Positions 25,942-34,965 of a stretch of 64,000 nucleotides of DNA are shown here, one piece after another. Each line of letters starts with the position of its first letter. The first letter of the stretch is position 1. This stretch comes from Paenibacillus chondroitinus NBRC 15376 (lineage in GTDB: Bacteria; Bacillota; Bacilli; Paenibacillales; NBRC-103111). Both the position numbers and the translations under genes were made by a program. A model generated the notes under the pieces. The model worked only from the letters and a program-made list of their open reading frames with translations, did no database searches and was not told the DNA's origin. Location of the stretch: contig NZ_BILW01000003.1 in the NCBI RefSeq assembly GCF_004000765.1, positions 62,001 through 126,000 on the forward strand. The letters run 5' to 3'.

Positions 25942-26231
25942 CCTAGTGCCTCCTTATGATAGCTTCTAAAACATCATCCCAGCAGAACATTCAGTGCAAG
26001 TTATCCCTCCCCTATATGTAATCAAAGCAGCCTGTGAGTGAAAACAACCTGCTCTCGCCGAAGAACGGCAGCATGACGAACGAATAAATAACCGTTGTCT
26101 GGAAGCACTTACATTCATTCGGATAGCTTCACTCTATTGCTGATAGGGGAAACAGACAATGGAGATTATTATGGTGGTATGTGTTTTTTTGGGTTGGCGT
26201 TTTAAGCTATACGAAAGTAAGCGTCATTAAA

Positions 26232-26261
26232 AAGCCTGACGGATCAAACTCCGTCAGGCTT
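26232..26261 (-). terminator. Intrinsic terminator, 3' end of the second SLH transcript
   Basis: Perfect 12-bp arms AAGCCTGACGGA / TCCGTCAGGCTT; the minus strand continues TTTTTAATG. It is the first minus-strand terminator after the SLH gene ending at 26613, so the repeat element would lie in that gene's 3' UTR. Confidence 0.75.
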
Positions 26262-26384
26262 AAAGGTTTTCTACTTAACTAACTCCCCTACTCCATCTCC
26301 TACTCACTATATATCCGACTTCACCCTACCCTGCCATCAACATATTCAATCAACTCGCAAGAATCCGGCTAAAGTATTATTTAA

Positions 26385-26561
26385 GGGAACATGAAGCCTC
26401 TATTGGCAGTAAATCTAGCCGATGCGTCTCTTCGGGGAACTACAGGCTCTTATTCAGGCACCAAGTCATGGTTTTCAGTAAAAATGGAGAAATAGGGGAT
26501 CATAGTTCCCTCTGCCTATTGAAAATGTGCTTTTCTAATGAATTAGCGGACCACAGTTCCC
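26385..26561. repeat. Four-unit intergenic repeat element, copy A
   Basis: GGGAAC units at 26385 and 26435 (plus) and 26505 and 26556 (minus, as GTTCCC). Each unit is followed, in its own orientation, by a segment like GGCTCTTATT or GTCCGCTAATT. Offsets between units are 50, 70 and 51 bp. Copy B at 37859-38037 has the same arrangement. The unit pairs can fold on each other as a large imperfect hairpin. Resembles short dispersed intergenic repeats; no coding capacity. Confidence 0.75.
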
Positions 26562-26612
26562 TGAAAAACCATTAAATAGGCTTGGGAACCAACAATTCAG
26601 GCAATTCCTTAA

Positions 26613-28316
26613 TCAATTAGCACTTTTAACCCGAATCTCCGTCGTACGATCCTTAGCATCCGATTCCAGTTTTACAACATAGGTGCCCGCTTGGGTCGCC
26701 TTGAAAGGAATGGGTCCCGTCAGTTTCTCGTCGACGAACACTTCTTTACCGTCTGGTCCGAATATCGTCAGTATTTTTTTTACAACTACGGTATTGTCTA
26801 GTTCAGGTGTCGTGTAAGTTGGAGGAATCAGTGAACCCTCGATATAATTCTTGTCAATCATTACTGGTTTCATTTGTTCGCTGACTTCAATGGTATAATC
26901 TTTCCCTTCCTCCAAGGCAAGTTGATAGAAAACCCCCGCAATCGAATTCCCCTTATATCCGGTCTTCCATTCACTTCTTCCCCATCCGATTGCATACGCA
27001 TTATCTATGGAGTTGCCATCCATTACCTGAAAAGATACGGCCGTACTCACCGGTGTTGTCAGCTTTACCACACACTCACAGTTAATTGTATAAGGATCTC
27101 CATTCCGAGTAGTAATCGAAAAATCCATATTAATCGCTGCGGGCTCTGGATTAAGCTTTACTAATTTACCGTGGATGTAGATGTAGCTGTCACCATAATG
27201 CGGAGCAGATTTCGATAAACTCACCTGCAATAGTTGATAACTAATCGCCCCTTTAGCTTGAACCATTATCGGATTGTCATGACTCGCCACGGCTTTAAAA
27301 TAAAGGTCTTCTTCTATTGGGAAAAGTTGATCAAAGCGCCCTGCCTTCAGGATAATAGGATGATCCGAATCCAGACCAACCTCAGCGATCTTGAGCGTAA
27401 TCGTCCCCTTCTGCTGTTCCGTTCGTATCTTTGCATAAACGATGCCATCAGCCTCTGCCGTTACTTGCATGGAACTGACGTTCCCTTGATTTACGATCTT
27501 TCCTTCTGCATTTGTCAGCTCCATGTTAAAAGAGGACTGATTTTCACCATGCGCCTCTAATTCATACGTCTTATGCTTTTTCAGTTCCGCTTGGATATAA
27601 AGCGGCTGACCGGCATTAACGTTAACTGTAACTTCTTTCTTTTGAGTTGGGTCAAGAATCAGTGCTGGCTCTTTCATCGCGCCATTAGGATTAGTCGATA
27701 CAGTTCCAGGTTTTCCCGATTTCCCTTGCTCCTTAACATGTAGGGAAAGGCTAAGCAATGCCGCTGCCTCCCCGCGGGTTAAAGGTGCCTGTGTATCTTC
27801 CAACATGGACTGCAAATTTGCAGGAAGGATGTCATGCCGGACGAAAGCCACTGCCCCACCTGCCCAATCCTGCTCATTTTGCTGCACAACCCCCGGATAA
27901 AGCCTGCTTAGCATAACGGCCGCTTCCTGTTTTCTCACATACTGCTTTGGCGAGAAGTTCTCTTCGCTTGTTCCTTGAATAATCCCTGCTTTGTAAGCGG
28001 TTAAAATGTAAGGAACTGACCAGGCCTCATGGCAGTCCTGAAACGGCATGCCACCGTCTACGGCTGGCAAACCAAACACCATAACGACTAGTTTCGCGAA
28101 TTGTTCTCTGGTGAGTGGTGAATCCGGGGAAAATTGACCGTCCGCTGTTCCTTCCACCAACTTCTTCGCTGACAACTCTTCGATGTAATTTTTATACAGA
28201 TAACCATCCGGCACATCCTGATATTTGCCTGTCTCCGCTAGCACCGAATTTCCAAACACGAGTCCCGAACAAATAACCATTCCTAACATCCCAATAAGCT
28301 TTTGCCTTAGTATCAT
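26613..28316 (-). CDS. SLH-domain cell-surface protein
   Basis: 567 residues. Signal peptide ends near VLAETG. SLH repeats at about 32-75, 90-135 and a weaker one to about 185 (YQDVPDGYLYKNYIEEL, TREQFAKLVV, AYKAGIIQGTSEENFSP). The remaining 350 residues are beta-rich, with a PPC-like stretch (VNAGQPLYIQAELKKHKTYEL) and a closing Ig-like domain (QAGTYVVKLESD). No catalytic motif. Probably a surface protein fixed to the cell wall. Its message may include repeat copy A in the 3' UTR. Function unknown. Confidence 0.85.
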   Translation of the reverse strand: MILRQKLIGMLGMVICSGLVFGNSVLAETGKYQDVPDGYLYKNYIEELSAKKLVEGTADGQFSPDSPLTREQFAKLVVMVFGLPAVDGGMPFQDCHEAWSVPYILTAYKAGIIQGTSEENFSPKQYVRKQEAAVMLSRLYPGVVQQNEQDWAGGAVAFVRHDILPANLQSMLEDTQAPLTRGEAAALLSLSLHVKEQGKSGKPGTVSTNPNGAMKEPALILDPTQKKEVTVNVNAGQPLYIQAELKKHKTYELEAHGENQSSFNMELTNAEGKIVNQGNVSSMQVTAEADGIVYAKIRTEQQKGTITLKIAEVGLDSDHPIILKAGRFDQLFPIEEDLYFKAVASHDNPIMVQAKGAISYQLLQVSLSKSAPHYGDSYIYIHGKLVKLNPEPAAINMDFSITTRNGDPYTINCECVVKLTTPVSTAVSFQVMDGNSIDNAYAIGWGRSEWKTGYKGNSIAGVFYQLALEEGKDYTIEVSEQMKPVMIDKNYIEGSLIPPTYTTPELDNTVVVKKILTIFGPDGKEVFVDEKLTGPIPFKATQAGTYVVKLESDAKDRTTEIRVKSAN

Positions 28317-28374
28317 GTCTCTATCTCCTTATTTATTACCGTATGTATTGGAAAAATCCGGTACAACACTGCAA

Positions 28375-28383
28375 ATTATACCA
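28375..28383 (-). promoter_or_regulatory. Extended -10 promoter of the SLH gene
   Basis: Minus strand TGG-TATAAT: an extended -10 (TGnTATAAT) that can work with its weak -35, about 60 bp before the start codon. Confidence 0.5.
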
Positions 28384-28435
28384 CACTATTTTGGGGGATT
28401 CCGTTATTTTTTCATGAAAAACCCACAAAAAAATA

Positions 28436-28473
28436 GGCTCTCTCGAAGTAGATTCGTCTACTTGGAAATAGCC
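28436..28473 (-). terminator. Intrinsic terminator of the oxidoreductase-TetR operon
   Basis: Stem AAGTAGA-TTCG-TCTACTT with an outer GGCT/AGCC pairing; the minus strand continues with seven T. Confidence 0.7.
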
Positions 28474-28499
28474 CTTGCTTCCTTTATCCTATTCATCTA

Positions 28500-29105
28500 C
28501 TAAGGAGTAATCATCCTCAGCAGTACGTCAACTTTCGGAAGCTGGTAGCCTCCAATTTTCTGCACATTCAGCACCATCAGACCGGAGAGGACTGATAAGT
28601 ATGACGAAATCATTTCGTCCAAATCTCGCTCCGCAACCTCACCGGCTTCCTGTCCTTCTCGGAATAAGGCCCGCAGCTGCTTAACGTAGTTATCCATGGA
28701 ATAACGCTCAATTAACTCCACGACTTTCTCTGGCACTCCGTCTGAGGTTCTCGCTTGATGTATAAGTAGAAAATAGTCCGTCCCGCTCTCATCCATCATG
28801 TCTTGCGTTAACACTCTTATTTTATCAATCGGCGATCCCGGCAGCTTGTAAACATTTTGCATAGCTTCATCCGATGCAATCATGGCCTTTTCAACAAGTG
28901 TTGTGAAAAGCTCTTCCTTCGACGTAAAGTAATGATAAAGCAGCCCATGGCTAATCTCGGCCTCAGCGGCAATCATGCTCATTTTCGTCCCAATAATCCC
29001 CCGTCTTGCAAAAACCTTAAGCGCAGCGCTCATAATTTGCTCTCTGCGTTCATCACGAATCTGAAGCTGTTGCTGTTCATTTAATGGAGACAAGAAATTC
29101 TTCAC
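28500..29105 (-). CDS. TetR/AcrR family transcriptional regulator
   Basis: 201 residues; N-terminal helix-turn-helix IMSAALKVFARRGIIGT and AEAEISHGLLYHYF, TSKEELF, then a helical ligand domain. Two bases after the stop of the FAD oxidoreductase gene, so it is second in that operon. The operon promoter is overlapped by a perfect 7-bp-arm palindrome, so it probably represses its own operon. The inducer may be the oxidoreductase substrate. Confidence 0.92.
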   Translation of the reverse strand: MKNFLSPLNEQQQLQIRDERREQIMSAALKVFARRGIIGTKMSMIAAEAEISHGLLYHYFTSKEELFTTLVEKAMIASDEAMQNVYKLPGSPIDKIRVLTQDMMDESGTDYFLLIHQARTSDGVPEKVVELIERYSMDNYVKQLRALFREGQEAGEVAERDLDEMISSYLSVLSGLMVLNVQKIGGYQLPKVDVLLRMITP

Positions 29106-29107
29106 TC

Positions 29108-30562
29108 CTAACTTGGAATCAATTTGATCAATACTTCTTCTAATGACAGCTCGTCTTCTCTTAACAGATCGGCAAGTAATTGCTTCCCTTCCTCCGAAGA
29201 CTCAAGAACCGACTTGACCATCTGTGGCTGAAACAACTCATGCAGAGGCAAAAATAATGAATTAACACCCCAGTACAAACCGAATAGTTTGAAATTATGA
29301 TTCGCCGTACCCTCTCTCAAGATCAAATTCATATATCGGCTGCCAAAAGCAATTCCCTTAAGCGGTTCTGAGCCAGCCTCGTATTCGACGCCATCCCACT
29401 GCATATCCGCTGCACAATTTAACCACCAAGCAGGTGTAATCGCTTTTTCTTGAAAAGCGCGTAGAACCCTCTGCTCGAAATGTGGCTCAGAACGATTTTG
29501 TCGCTCCTGCAGCATGGTGTCCAGCAAATCCGCTTCTATGGCAGCAACCGTCATCCCTTGACCAAAAATAGGGTCATAAATGCAGTATGCATCGCCTAAT
29601 ACTAACAATCTGTCCGGCCATTTGTCCATTTGGTCATAGTGGTGACGGTACAGTTCAGGAACGCGAAAACCCTTAGGCGGGGTGATTGGTTCAAGCTCAC
29701 TCAGGATTTCCCCAATCAGGGGGCTTGGAAGCTTAGCGACCTCCCGTTCGAAATCTTCCGGATTCGTTGGTGGATAATGCCCGCCTGGACGATACAGCAG
29801 CATTTCAGCCACTTCATTCTCAATAAAGGAAAATACTCCCGTGAACGTTCCCTGTGCGGGTTGGCCCATGATGTTAATTACATCCCATTTCTCGATCAGA
29901 TGCTTCATATGAGCAGGAACATGATAACGGCGTGTACTGTAACCGATAGCTGCTTTCATTCGATCAGGGGAAGGCACGTCATAACCAAATTCCTTCAGCC
30001 ATTGCGTCAATTTGGAGGCGCGTCCACTCGCATCCACAACAAGATCTGCCATGTAATCATGCTTCATGCCTGTTTCCCGCTGACGGACATGAATGCCCGT
30101 AACCGCCGTATGATTCCGGCTCGTATGCAGCCCAATAACATCATGTTCCTCTAACAGTTGTACATTGGGAATCTTCCTTACACCGCTACGTATCACCCGC
30201 TCCAACACGGCACGGCTGAACTTCCTATCATTCCGTTGGTAAGGTGCTTCCACGGTTCCATATTGATTCATCATATGAACGGTCTTATGAAGTGAGCTTG
30301 GTGAACCAAGCGCCACCAGGTCTTCTTCATAGCCAGGAAAAAGCTGCTCTGTAATCATTTTACCACGCTGTGTGAACCTGTGGGGATGAAAACCATGCGG
30401 AGCGCCATTCCGATCTGCGGGATGCTGCGGAAATTCGTCCTTATCGATAAGCAATACTTCTTCATAATACGATGAAAGGACTCTTGCCGCCATTAGACCT
30501 GCCATACTGCCACCGATTACGATCGCCTTGCCTGCTTTTTGAACAAAATTCATATCGTTCAC
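29108..30562 (-). CDS. FAD-dependent oxidoreductase (epoxidase/monooxygenase type)
   Basis: 484 residues. N-terminal FAD-binding AIVIGGSMAGLMAARVL with LIDKDEF closing the ADP-binding fold; the second FAD contact LLVLGDAYCIYDPIFGQGM is the GD motif of class A flavin monooxygenases. Related to LasC-type epoxidases and geranylgeranyl-reductase-like enzymes. No signal peptide. Substrate unknown. First gene of a two-gene operon with a TetR regulator, divergent from the sulfatase, which suggests induction by a small hydrophobic compound. Confidence 0.88.
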   Translation of the reverse strand: MNDMNFVQKAGKAIVIGGSMAGLMAARVLSSYYEEVLLIDKDEFPQHPADRNGAPHGFHPHRFTQRGKMITEQLFPGYEEDLVALGSPSSLHKTVHMMNQYGTVEAPYQRNDRKFSRAVLERVIRSGVRKIPNVQLLEEHDVIGLHTSRNHTAVTGIHVRQRETGMKHDYMADLVVDASGRASKLTQWLKEFGYDVPSPDRMKAAIGYSTRRYHVPAHMKHLIEKWDVINIMGQPAQGTFTGVFSFIENEVAEMLLYRPGGHYPPTNPEDFEREVAKLPSPLIGEILSELEPITPPKGFRVPELYRHHYDQMDKWPDRLLVLGDAYCIYDPIFGQGMTVAAIEADLLDTMLQERQNRSEPHFEQRVLRAFQEKAITPAWWLNCAADMQWDGVEYEAGSEPLKGIAFGSRYMNLILREGTANHNFKLFGLYWGVNSLFLPLHELFQPQMVKSVLESSEEGKQLLADLLREDELSLEEVLIKLIPS

Positions 30563-30568
30563 CTCTGT

Positions 30569-30597
30569 ATAATATTTGATTGACTCAATCAGTCAAT
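30569..30597 (-). promoter_or_regulatory. Promoter and TetR operator of the oxidoreductase operon
   Basis: Minus strand TTGACT (30591-30596), 16 bp, TATTAT (30569-30574). The inverted repeat ATTGACT-CAATC-AGTCAAT (30579-30597) covers the -35 and spacer. Same arms as the operator of the other TetR gene at 12.6 kb. Confidence 0.7.
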
Positions 30598-30748
30598 GTT
30601 AGAATAAACCAGTATTTTCCTGAAGTCAATAAGATTTTTGCCTACATAAATTCTTCGAAGTGTTGGAAACATCCCATGGTATTCAGCATGCTGATCCTCA
30701 TCTCCGCATACAACTAGGTTTAGAACAGGTAAATGTGGAGGTGTATGT

Positions 30749-32503
30749 ATGCGTAAAAAGCCGAACTTCCTCCTAATCATTGTCGATGAGGAGCGGTATC
30801 CTCCAATCTACGAAAGCCCGGAAATTGGCGCTTGGCGGCTCACGAATCTCCCTGCACACGAACGACTGCGAGCGAATAGCATAGAGCTCCACCGCCATTA
30901 TATCGGCAGCGCAGCCTGCTCTCCGAGCCGGACTACGATGTTTACCGGACATTATCCATCTCTCCATGGTGTCTCGCAGACGAACGGTATCGCGAAGAGT
31001 GCTTTCGATCCCGATATGTTTTGGCTGCCGCCAAATACAGTGCCTACAATGGGCAACTACTTTCGCGAAGCAGGCTACCAAACCTATTACAAAGGGAAAT
31101 GGCATATTTCCTATGAAGATATTTTGGTACCAGGAACGCATATGGATGTGCCAAGTTATGACCCAGCAACCGGTGTACCGGATCCAAAGCGGGAACAGCT
31201 CTATTTGTCCGCCGATCCGCTAAACGCCTTCGGCTTCTCCTCATGGATAGGACCTGAACCACATGGTCGCAATCCCCATAATTCCGCATCATCGTCAGCT
31301 GCAGGCATGAGCGGCAGGGATGTCGTGTATAGCGCAGAGACTGTTAAGTTAATTGAGGCGCTGGACCATCAAAAAAGTGCCGACCCTGACGCCAAGCCGT
31401 GGCTTATCGTCGCTTCCTTCGTAAATCCGCATGATATTACACTTTATGGGACGTTAACCGCCAATCTGCCAAACATGTTCCATTTCCATGTTGATCCAAT
31501 GCCTGAAGTCCCTCCTCCGCCAACGATTCATGAATCGTTACATACGAAGCCAGGTTGTCAAGCCAGCTACAGAGATACCTATCCGAAAGCTTTGCAGCCA
31601 ATTATCAATGAGCCCTTTTATCGAAAGCTGTATTATCAATTGCAAAAAAATGCCGACCATCAAATCATGAAAGTGTTAGATGCCCTAGGCCGTTCTTCTT
31701 TCGACGAGGATACGATCATTATTTTCACTTCGGATCACGGTGAACTGCTAGGCGCCCACGGCCATCTGCGACAGAAAATGTACTGCGCCTATGAAGAAGT
31801 TCTGCATGTACCTTTTCTCATTCACAATAAGCGCCTTTTCCCGCAGAAACAAAGTTTTTCAGAGCTGACTTCCCATCTTGACCTGCTGCCTACCATGCTT
31901 GGTCTAGCGGAGGCAGATATACCTGCCATTGAAAACAGGCTGAAAAGCAGCTTCAGTGAAGTTCATCCCTTCGTTGGTCATAATTTAACACCATATTTGC
32001 TCCATCGCCCGGAGTTCAAGGGAATCGCTTATGCGAAGGAACCGATTTATTTCATGACGGATGACGATATCACTCGAGGCCAGCAACAATTTAATCCTTT
32101 AGGGCGTACTTACAATTCTGTCATTCAACCAAACCACATTGAGACCGTTATCGTCGATCTGCCTGGGCAGCAAGGACGACCGAATCAAACATGGAAGTTT
32201 ACTAGATATTTCGATAATGAACAGTTCTGGAGTGATCCCGGTGTACGCGATGTGGCAATTCAGCTATTTGGCGAATGGTGTGCAGATTCGAATCAAACTA
32301 CAAGTCAAGTTACATGCAAAACCGTTCCGGTCCCTGAGGAATATGAGTTGTACAACTTAACTGAGGATCCACTCGAAACTCGTAATCTCGCTCATCCAGC
32401 TTGGTCCAATTCACAAACGGAATATGTTCAGTCTTATATGGTTCATTTATTGGAGGAGCAACGAGGTCGCAAACGTTTGAAACCAGAACCATTTAACCCA
32501 TAA
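30749..32503 (+). CDS. Type I sulfatase (arylsulfatase superfamily)
   Basis: 584 residues. NFLLIIVDEERYPP holds the first metal-binding Asp; ACSPSRTTMFTG (Cys57) is the sulfatase signature CxPSR whose Cys must be converted to formylglycine by a modifying enzyme not in this window; FTSDHGELLGAHG holds the later metal ligands, and GHLRQKMYCAYEE a lysine that commonly contacts sulfate. No signal peptide, so cytoplasmic. Removes sulfate, or phosphonate in related enzymes, from an unknown ester. GGAGGT six bases upstream. Divergent from the oxidoreductase operon; a methyltransferase gene follows 83 bp later. Confidence 0.9.
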   Translation: MRKKPNFLLIIVDEERYPPIYESPEIGAWRLTNLPAHERLRANSIELHRHYIGSAACSPSRTTMFTGHYPSLHGVSQTNGIAKSAFDPDMFWLPPNTVPTMGNYFREAGYQTYYKGKWHISYEDILVPGTHMDVPSYDPATGVPDPKREQLYLSADPLNAFGFSSWIGPEPHGRNPHNSASSSAAGMSGRDVVYSAETVKLIEALDHQKSADPDAKPWLIVASFVNPHDITLYGTLTANLPNMFHFHVDPMPEVPPPPTIHESLHTKPGCQASYRDTYPKALQPIINEPFYRKLYYQLQKNADHQIMKVLDALGRSSFDEDTIIIFTSDHGELLGAHGHLRQKMYCAYEEVLHVPFLIHNKRLFPQKQSFSELTSHLDLLPTMLGLAEADIPAIENRLKSSFSEVHPFVGHNLTPYLLHRPEFKGIAYAKEPIYFMTDDDITRGQQQFNPLGRTYNSVIQPNHIETVIVDLPGQQGRPNQTWKFTRYFDNEQFWSDPGVRDVAIQLFGEWCADSNQTTSQVTCKTVPVPEEYELYNLTEDPLETRNLAHPAWSNSQTEYVQSYMVHLLEEQRGRKRLKPEPFNP

Positions 32504-32586
32504 GGAGACCTTCTAGCACCATCCAATTTTGTATAAATATATAGCTTGCGGAGTGATTACTTTGAGGAAAAAGGAGGTCTTCCAAC

Positions 32587-33249
32587 ATGCCTGGTTCCCA
32601 TCTTCAAACCCGTTTTATTATTCAGTCTGATCCTATGGAGCAAGAGTTTCTTTACCGTTTACCCGACACTTGGTGGAGCAGGTCCTATGAGTACGCGTGG
32701 TGCGCATCCTTTATCGAAGATACCGACATTTCGTTGGATGCGGCTTGCGGGATCCCCCACCCTTTTAAATTTGTCCTCGGTCGGAGGTGTAAGCAAGCCT
32801 ATGCTTGCGATTGGGATGCGCGGGTGCTTTCAAGCCAAAGCTTACTTGAGTCCATTCGTTCGGATATTAATGAAGAGGCGGCAGAGTTTGTCCGAAAGGG
32901 AGACTATACGGAAACCATTCTAAGTCAAGCAAGCCTTACTCAACTTCCTTATGCGAATGACTTTTTTGATAAAATCTTCTGTATTTCGGTGCTCGAACAT
33001 TTAAATCCGAATGATATGCTTCTGAGCATGAAAGAATTCAGTAGAACCTTAAAGGACGATGGACTGTTGATCCTCACACTCGACTATCCGACTGTTGACT
33101 TAAACATGTTTCAATCTTTTGTTCACAATTCCGGTCTGGACTTCCTCTCCGAAACAAATTTCACTCTTCCTCCTGATGCTCTCCACACCGATTTATGGGG
33201 TGGATTGTATTGTTTCCGTGCCGTCCTGAAGAAGAGAACACCAGCTTGA
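32587..33249 (+). CDS. Class I SAM-dependent methyltransferase
   Basis: 220 residues from an ATG with AAAGGAGG upstream. SLDAACGIPHPFKF replaces the usual DxGxGxG motif I in a loosened form; LPYANDFFDKIFCISVLEHL is the post-motif strand with the typical EHL; LKDDGLLILTLDYP is motif III-like. Probably follows the sulfatase in one transcript. Its TGA stop is followed in the same frame by the remnant of another methyltransferase. Substrate unknown. Confidence 0.82.
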   Translation: MPGSHLQTRFIIQSDPMEQEFLYRLPDTWWSRSYEYAWCASFIEDTDISLDAACGIPHPFKFVLGRRCKQAYACDWDARVLSSQSLLESIRSDINEEAAEFVRKGDYTETILSQASLTQLPYANDFFDKIFCISVLEHLNPNDMLLSMKEFSRTLKDDGLLILTLDYPTVDLNMFQSFVHNSGLDFLSETNFTLPPDALHTDLWGGLYCFRAVLKKRTPA

Positions 33250-33570
33250 GTAGGAATCGGGACGAGTTTTAACCGCGGATTCTTCCAAGCGGATCTCGTT
33301 GTTTGCCTGGATGTGCTCTATCATATAACCGATGAGGAAGATTTTGGTTCAACGTTAGATGATGTGTTTCAAAGTTCCAGCCGGTGGGGCGTCTTGTATA
33401 CGAAGATCACGACAGGACTAGAGCCCCAAGAGGTTCCTACGATCCTTGAGCGGGATATTTGGGCGTATTTATCTAAGCATTCTGATTTTAAAATGACGGA
33501 AATCATTCAGCAGCGCTATCCCAAGCTGTCTTCTTCCCATTTCATCATTCTGGAGCGAGTTTCTTGTTAA
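33250..33570 (+). pseudogene. Remnant of a second methyltransferase (C-terminal part)
   Basis: In the same frame as the preceding methyltransferase, directly after its TGA: VGIGTSFNRGFFQADLVV, then CLDVLYHITDEEDF and about 75 more residues, resembling the second half of methyltransferases with a D(L)VLSLDVIYHL motif. The SAM-binding N-terminus is missing. It has no ribosome site of its own; the first ATG at 33313 lies inside the conserved core. A truncated gene, or an internal-deletion product joined to the upstream gene. Confidence 0.65.
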
Positions 33571-33601
33571 GGATACACAAATCTTACCCCCAAAACTCAA
33601 T

Positions 33602-33640
33602 AAAAAAACAAAGGGGGAAACCGAGACCCCTTTGTTTTTT
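33602..33640. terminator. Strong bidirectional terminator
   Basis: AAAAAACAAAGGGG / CCCCTTTGTTTTTT with a 10-base loop; T tracts on both strands, between convergent genes. Confidence 0.9.
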
Positions 33641-33645
33641 ATGTA

Positions 33646-34227
33646 CTAAGTGCTTGATATCGAATTTTCAGGTTTTTCCATCACATAAGGTACACCCTCA
33701 GCCCAACCAACCTCTACTTTGGAAAGATACCACGTTTTGCCTCTATCATTATTTCCTTGAAAGAAAAGATAGGTGCGGCCATCGTCATCCGCGAAGAAAA
33801 AAGGATGACCGGATTCACTTTCATTCCAACTTCCCGGCTTTCCACTTGGGAGGAGCGGCTCCTGGAACATTCTTTCCCACCGAATGCCGTCTTCGCTGAT
33901 CGCGCAGCCTATCTGTTGAGGCTCGTTATTATAGGCTCCCGCATAAAACATATACAGCTTTCCATCCCGCTTATGCATGGCAGCAGCCTCAATTCACTTG
34001 CCTTCCCAATCCAGCTCTGGCTTTAAAATAGATTCCGTGCACCTTTGTGTCCAGGTGGATCGGCTGTAATCGGAATCCACTGGAGCCGTCGCAACGCCTT
34101 GCATCCGAATTTCGCCCTCCGGATCGCGAGTCGCGAAGTATAGCCATAACTGATCCTCATGCACGAGGACATTCAGCATCAATAGCCCGGCAGTAATGTA
34201 CGTCAAAAACAAAATACCGAGAAGCAT
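33646..34227 (-). pseudogene. Glycoside hydrolase remnant, five-bladed beta-propeller type (GH43-like)
   Basis: Propeller-like sequence HEDQLWLYFATRDPEG, then ELDWEGK, an in-frame TGA (33994-33996), IEAAAMHKRDGKLYMFYAG and HPFFFADDDGRTYLFFQG. The stop interrupts the usual WEGKxIEAA strand, so the gene is broken. The N-terminal third is missing too: the first residues of the frame look unrelated. A five-bladed propeller hydrolase (GH43/GH117-like) is the best guess. Next to another remnant, so this stretch is a decay zone. Confidence 0.65.
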
Positions 34228-34254
34228 AAGTTACACAAACTCCTACCTATTACA

Positions 34255-34965
34255 CTATTTCACCATGTAAACCTGCTGGCTCGGAAGCTCCAGACCATTT
34301 AATTGACCTCCGTAAACGGCGCCGCCATCAATGCCAATAATGCGATTCACACCAAAGTAGACATTAAAGTTCTCAGTATCACCATGCAACGTATCTGTAG
34401 AAGTGTGCCCGAAGACCACAATTTTTTTATCGGAATAACCGGTATGAAATTCATCGCGAATCCACATCAAGGTATGCGGGTCCGTTTCGGAAATCGGAGT
34501 TCCGGGCTGAACACCGGCATGGACAAAGATATAGTCATCCGTTTCTATATAGTGTTCCAGATTCGCTATGAAAGCCAGGTGTTGCGATAAAATCTCCGAT
34601 TGCAGCGTTGGTTTGATGAACGTCTCTGCATTTTCATCGACTGCGAAATCAGCTTCCGTAAACCCGTAGCTTCTGAGCGTCATATCACCGCCGTTAATTT
34701 GCGCCCAACGTTTCCAAGCACGTTCTTCTTCTGTCGTTAATGCTTTAATCATTAAGTCTTCGTGGTTACCCTTGAGTACGAGCGCTCTCGCTTCTTTTAA
34801 AGCGATCACCTTTTCAATGACTCCTCGGGCGTTCGGTCCACGATCCACATAATCGCCAAGCAGAATCAGTTGATCTTCTTCCGGACGATAACGCGCAGCT
34901 TCCAGTAAACGCTCGAATTTCTCAAGCTCTCCGTGAATATCGCTAATGACAAGCATTCTTTTCAT
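34255..34965 (-). CDS. Serine/threonine-type metallophosphatase (PrpA/ApaH-like)
   Basis: 236 residues: SDIHGELEKFERLL, GDYVDRGPNARGVI, KGNHEDLM, FVHAGVQPG and VVFGHTSTD are the PPP-family metal and phosphate motifs in order. Similar proteins are called PrpA/PrpE phosphatases or diadenosine tetraphosphatases; which applies cannot be told. Cytoplasmic. AGGAGG before the ATG and a good sigma-A promoter upstream. Confidence 0.9.
   Translation of the reverse strand: MKRMLVISDIHGELEKFERLLEAARYRPEEDQLILLGDYVDRGPNARGVIEKVIALKEARALVLKGNHEDLMIKALTTEEERAWKRWAQINGGDMTLRSYGFTEADFAVDENAETFIKPTLQSEILSQHLAFIANLEHYIETDDYIFVHAGVQPGTPISETDPHTLMWIRDEFHTGYSDKKIVVFGHTSTDTLHGDTENFNVYFGVNRIIGIDGGAVYGGQLNGLELPSQQVYMVK

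Larger units (their letters stand above)
25942..26612. other. 671-bp intergenic region: leader, hairpin and four-unit repeat
   Basis: From left to right: about 230 bp upstream of the giant SLH gene without a recognisable riboswitch or clear promoter; a weak 23-residue reading frame at 26159-26230 (plus strand); a strong hairpin at 26232-26261; about 120 bp without visible features; and the four-unit repeat element at 26385-26561. Confidence 0.6.

Noticed and set aside
26159..26230. 23-codon frame (MEIIMVVCVF ... SKRH) ending just before a hairpin, plus strand
   Set aside because: Hydrophobic then basic, as in small membrane peptides, but the ribosome site is weak, the hairpin's T tract is on the other strand, and no homologue is recognised.
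30683..30694. 12-bp palindrome TCAGCATGCTGA upstream of the sulfatase
   Set aside because: Isolated and not aligned with a promoter; too short to claim as an operator.
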